NCBI GenBank assembly: GCA_012841465.1
Contig: DUUS01000069.1
Location: forward strand, 1 to 24,628
Direction of reading: 5' to 3'
Source of the DNA: Mollicutes bacterium
GTDB lineage: Bacteria > Bacillota_I > Bacilli_A > RF39 > UBA660
DNA: 24,628 nt
Shown: one piece after another, positions 21,958 through 24,628 of the stretch
Numbering within the stretch: position 1 is the stretch's first letter
Layout: each line of letters opens with the position of its first letter
The notes under the pieces: model-generated
What the model saw: only the letters and a program-made list of their open reading frames with translations
Database searches by the model: none
What the model was told of the DNA's origin: nothing
Translations under genes and position numbers: made by a program

Positions 21958-23136
21958 ATGAAAAAACATTTATTATTATTAATTTTAATTTTTATTTTTC
22001 CGATTAATGCTCTTTCTTTTGACTTTGACCTCTACTCAAATAATGCATTACTTTATCATTTAGATGAGAATAAAATCATTTATGAAAAGAACATTAATGA
22101 AAATATCAAAATAGCATCTCTTACTAAAGTTATGACTACGATAGTAGCTCTTGAGCACATAGAAAATCTAAAAGAAACATTAATAGTCGAAGGAAATATT
22201 TTAAAAACCATCAATAAAAGTGCCGCCCTTGCTGGTTTTAGAAATAATGAAATTATTACCTATGAAGACCTTTTGTATGGATCTATGCTTCCAAGTGGTG
22301 CCGATGCAACAACACTACTTGCTTACAATTTATTTGGCTCCGAAAAAGAATTTGTAAATAAAATGAATGATTTAGCAAAAAATCTTAATTTAGAAAATAC
22401 ATATTTTACTAATGCAAGTGGTCTTAATGATAATAAACAAGAAAATACTTTAAGCGATTATTTAAAGATAATGCTCTATGCTCTTCAAAACGAAGACTTT
22501 AAAACAATATTTTTTACAAAAGAATATGAAACAACTAATAAAAGACTACTCTTTAAAAGTAATCTCCTATATTTTTCTGAAAAATATAATCTCGATACTA
22601 GTATTATAAAAGGAGCAAAAACAGGCTATACAAATGAAGCTGGACTTTGTATAGTAAGTATTGCCAAGCATAATGATGGCAGCTTCTTACTCATTACCAC
22701 GGGTGCTCCAACTAAAAATCTTTATCCCTATCACATTATTGACAGTTTAAATATTTATAATTATTACTTTAATAATTATAGTAATTTCAATATCCTTAAA
22801 CAAAATCAAATAATTACTAAATTACCAACATCTTTTTCAAAAGAAAAAGATATTAATTTAATATATAAAGATCAAGACTTAACTTTATATTTACCTAATA
22901 AAAATAATATCTCTTATGAGTATAATCTTCCAAAGAAAATAAATTTTAATCAAAATATATTAAATCCAGCCGGAACAATTAATATATATTTAGATGATAG
23001 TTTAATTTATACAAAAAACCTTTATATTGAAAATAAATTAACCTTTTCATTTATAGAAGTTATTAAAAACTATTGGTTTATTTTTCTTATTGTACCTTTT
23101 ATAATAATAAGAAAAAGAAAGAATAAAATTATTTAA
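21958..23136 (+). CDS. Serine-type D-Ala-D-Ala carboxypeptidase (peptidase S11, DacA-like)
   Basis: A 392-aa penicillin-binding protein that trims the terminal D-Ala from peptidoglycan stem peptides. Residues 1-20 are a signal peptide. The three active-site motifs are SLTK (54-57), SGA (113-115, where most family members have SGN) and KTG (221-223). Residues ~255-365 form a C-terminal beta domain. Unlike E. coli PBP5, which uses an amphipathic helix, it ends in one membrane helix (about 372-384) and a basic tail. AAGGA lies 6 nt before the ATG. It overlaps convergent murD by 8 nt. Confidence 0.93.
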   Translation: MKKHLLLLILIFIFPINALSFDFDLYSNNALLYHLDENKIIYEKNINENIKIASLTKVMTTIVALEHIENLKETLIVEGNILKTINKSAALAGFRNNEIITYEDLLYGSMLPSGADATTLLAYNLFGSEKEFVNKMNDLAKNLNLENTYFTNASGLNDNKQENTLSDYLKIMLYALQNEDFKTIFFTKEYETTNKRLLFKSNLLYFSEKYNLDTSIIKGAKTGYTNEAGLCIVSIAKHNDGSFLLITTGAPTKNLYPYHIIDSLNIYNYYFNNYSNFNILKQNQIITKLPTSFSKEKDINLIYKDQDLTLYLPNKNNISYEYNLPKKINFNQNILNPAGTINIYLDDSLIYTKNLYIENKLTFSFIEVIKNYWFIFLIVPFIIIRKRKNKII

Positions 23137-24457
23137 GACTATCAACTACTCTTTTAAACTCCCCGCCTCTTTCTTCAAAAGAATTATATTGATCCCATGA
23201 AGCACACGCTGGACTAAATAAGATAACATCTCCACTGTTTGATAATTCATAAGCTTTGATTATAGCTTGTTCTAAAACATCTTCTTTAGTACAAGGAATA
23301 TTATTATCACTTGCAAACTTTTCGATAATATCTTTAGTCTCTCCATAGCAAATAATATTCTTAACATTTTTTAAATCTTCTTTAAGTTCATCAAAATTAT
23401 TACCTCGGTCTTTTCCTCCAAGTAATAATATAACTGGTTTATCAAATGCTCTTAGGGCAACTTTAGTTGAAATAGGATTTGTTGATTTAGAATCATTGTA
23501 AAAATCTATATCGTTTATTGTTTTAACAAATTCAATTCGGTGTTCAACTCCACTAAAATCTTTTAAAACACTTTTTATAGTTTCGTCACTTACTCCAAGA
23601 TTTTTAACCGCAAGGATTGCTGCCATAACATTTTCATAATTATGAACTCCTTTTAATTTAATATCTTTGGTATTTATAAAAAGCTCATCACCATAATAAA
23701 TTTCATCTTCTTCTAAATAGATATGACCTCTATTTTGACTAGTAAATATTCTTCTTTTAGAAGGAATGTTTTTAGTATACTCAACTGTTAAATCATCTTC
23801 TAAATTAATAATTGCGATATCATCACTAGTATGATGATTAAATATTCTAAACTTCTTATCTACATAATTTTCATAAGTATCGAAAAAATCTAAATGGGTA
23901 GGTGTTAAATTAGTAACAATACTAATATCAGTTTTAAATTTATCAAAATCAACCAGTTGATGACTTGATACTTCAATCACTAAAATATCACCACTTTTAA
24001 TTTTAGATACAAATGATGATAAGGGAAAACCAATATTACCTGCTAAATGAACTTTTTTATTTTCTTTAAGAAGCATTTCATAAATTAAAGAAACTGTAGT
24101 TGTTTTACCATTAGAGCCAGTCACTCCAACTATCGTAATATCTTTTGGCAGATAATTGTAAGCTACCTCGACTTCATTAACAACTGAAATACCTAAATCT
24201 TTAGCTTTAACACAAACAGGATGTTTATAAGTAATACCCGGATTTTTAATAACTAAATCAAAGCTTTCATCAAGCATATCTTCAGGTGTATCACTTACTA
24301 CATACTTTACTCCTAAGTTTTTTAATTCCTCAACGTGATCAACATTCTGTTCTTTGGCATCAGTAATTAAAACATCATTATTAGAAGCAATCAGTTTAGA
24401 TACTTCATATCCACTTCTAGCCATTCCTAGAACAAATACTTTTTTATTTTCTAACAT
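23129..24457 (-). CDS. murD: UDP-N-acetylmuramoylalanine--D-glutamate ligase
   Basis: A 442-aa Mur ligase that adds D-Glu to UDP-MurNAc-L-Ala in the cytoplasm. The N-terminal Rossmann part has VLGMARSG (10-16). The ATP-binding loop is GVTGSNGKTTT (111-121), the central domain holds NLTPTHLDFF, and the C-terminal domain has NDSKSTNP, LLLGGKDRG and SPACASWDQYNSFEERG. The frame is open to 24508, but the promoter at 24477-24504 places transcription start near 24470, so ATG 24457 is the likely start and the leader is only about 13 nt. It converges with the carboxypeptidase gene. Confidence 0.95.
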   Translation of the reverse strand: MLENKKVFVLGMARSGYEVSKLIASNNDVLITDAKEQNVDHVEELKNLGVKYVVSDTPEDMLDESFDLVIKNPGITYKHPVCVKAKDLGISVVNEVEVAYNYLPKDITIVGVTGSNGKTTTVSLIYEMLLKENKKVHLAGNIGFPLSSFVSKIKSGDILVIEVSSHQLVDFDKFKTDISIVTNLTPTHLDFFDTYENYVDKKFRIFNHHTSDDIAIINLEDDLTVEYTKNIPSKRRIFTSQNRGHIYLEEDEIYYGDELFINTKDIKLKGVHNYENVMAAILAVKNLGVSDETIKSVLKDFSGVEHRIEFVKTINDIDFYNDSKSTNPISTKVALRAFDKPVILLLGGKDRGNNFDELKEDLKNVKNIICYGETKDIIEKFASDNNIPCTKEDVLEQAIIKAYELSNSGDVILFSPACASWDQYNSFEERGGEFKRVVDSLK

Positions 24458-24476
24458 ATTCTCATTCACCATATAT

Positions 24477-24504
24477 ATTATACCTAAAACAAAATTAAGT
24501 TCAA
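24477..24504 (-). promoter_or_regulatory. Promoter of murD
   Basis: On the minus strand TTGAAC (24504-24499) and TATAAT (24482-24477) are separated by 16 nt. This rules out the longer start at 24508. The start at 24472 would fall at about the first transcribed base. Confidence 0.7.
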
Positions 24505-24507
24505 ACA

Positions 24508-24535
24508 TTTACTTTAATAAAAAATGTGCTATAAT
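24508..24535 (+). promoter_or_regulatory. Promoter of tRNA-Trp
   Basis: TGCTATAAT (24527-24535) is an extended -10, with a weak TTTACT -35 at 24508-24513 (16-nt spacer). It is divergent from and adjacent to the murD promoter. The start of transcription would be near 24542, about 11 nt before the tRNA. Confidence 0.65.
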
Positions 24536-24552
24536 GAATTTGTACCAAATTT

Positions 24553-24626
24553 AGGAGTATAGTTAAGCGGTATAATAGCGGTCTCCAAAACCGTTGTCGG
24601 GGGTTCGATTCCCTCTGCTCCTGCCA
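24553..24626 (+). tRNA. trnW: tRNA-Trp (anticodon CCA)
   Basis: A 74-nt cloverleaf. Acceptor AGGAGTA pairs with TGCTCCT, D stem GTTA/TAAT, anticodon stem GCGGT/ACCGT with loop CTCCAAA (anticodon CCA, reading UGG), T stem GGGGG/CCCTC with loop TTCGATT, discriminator G73 and an encoded CCA end. G73 and the CCA anticodon fit tRNA-Trp. A CCA rather than UCA anticodon fits the standard code, in which UGA is a stop. Confidence 0.97.
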
Positions 24627-24628
24627 AA

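Noticed and set aside
1..24628. CRISPR arrays, insertion sequences, phage or antiphage genes
   Set aside because: No spaced direct repeats, transposase or integrase motifs, or recognisable defence genes were seen; the window reads as ordinary chromosome.

Overview
The window is strongly AT-rich and comes from a low-GC, Gram-positive-type bacterium. The evidence is a Bacillus-like S10-spc-alpha ribosomal operon, Shine-Dalgarno sites of the GGAGG type, a type-Z (zinc) S14, a zinc-ribbon adenylate kinase, and TTGaca/TGnTATAAT promoters. It makes peptidoglycan (murD, uppP, a DD-carboxypeptidase), so it is not a classical wall-less Mycoplasma. TGA acts as a stop codon (for example in ATGA overlaps), so the standard bacterial code applies. 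The absence of rpmD and the very AT-rich, compact style suggest a host-associated Bacilli/Mollicutes-related lineage such as RF39 or an erysipelotrichial relative. That placement is inference only.

Layout. (1) 1-851: one unrecognised + strand gene with its own promoter, ending in a terminator shared with the ribosomal operon. (2) 869-14888, minus strand: one 29-gene S10-spc-alpha operon from a single strong promoter and about 130 nt of leader, rpsJ to rplQ, including secY, adk, map, infA and rpoA. Gene order is canonical except that rpmD (L30) is missing. rpmJ (37 codons) is present although very short. (3) 14889-16174: a + strand membrane-anchored family-2 glycosyltransferase with an unusual leader, then a convergent 37-aa rubredoxin-like gene. 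(4) 16173-17810, minus: uppP and a membrane-anchored protein of unknown function. (5) 17823-20816, minus: a very hydrophobic 725-aa multipass protein with a short-chain dehydrogenase. (6) 20830-21897, minus: a promoter, about 440 nt of highly structured non-coding RNA, then a basic four-helix membrane protein that resembles OapA, with its own terminator. This looks like an OLE RNA/OapA module, a large RNA-membrane protein complex known mainly from other Firmicutes. (7) 21958-24628: a D-alanyl-D-alanine carboxypeptidase (+), convergent overlapping murD (-), and a divergent tRNA-Trp.

The ribosomal operon supplies ribosomal proteins, RNA polymerase alpha, the Sec channel, N-terminal Met removal and IF-1. 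The surrounding genes are largely envelope functions: lipid-carrier recycling, peptidoglycan precursor synthesis and trimming, and polyprenyl-phosphate sugar transfer. The most interesting item is the structured RNA plus OapA-like gene. Next come a glycosyltransferase mRNA in which a perfect hairpin separates the Shine-Dalgarno from the start codon, and paired 8-bp inverted half-sites around the S10 promoter. I could run no searches, so family names rest on motif recognition and gene context.
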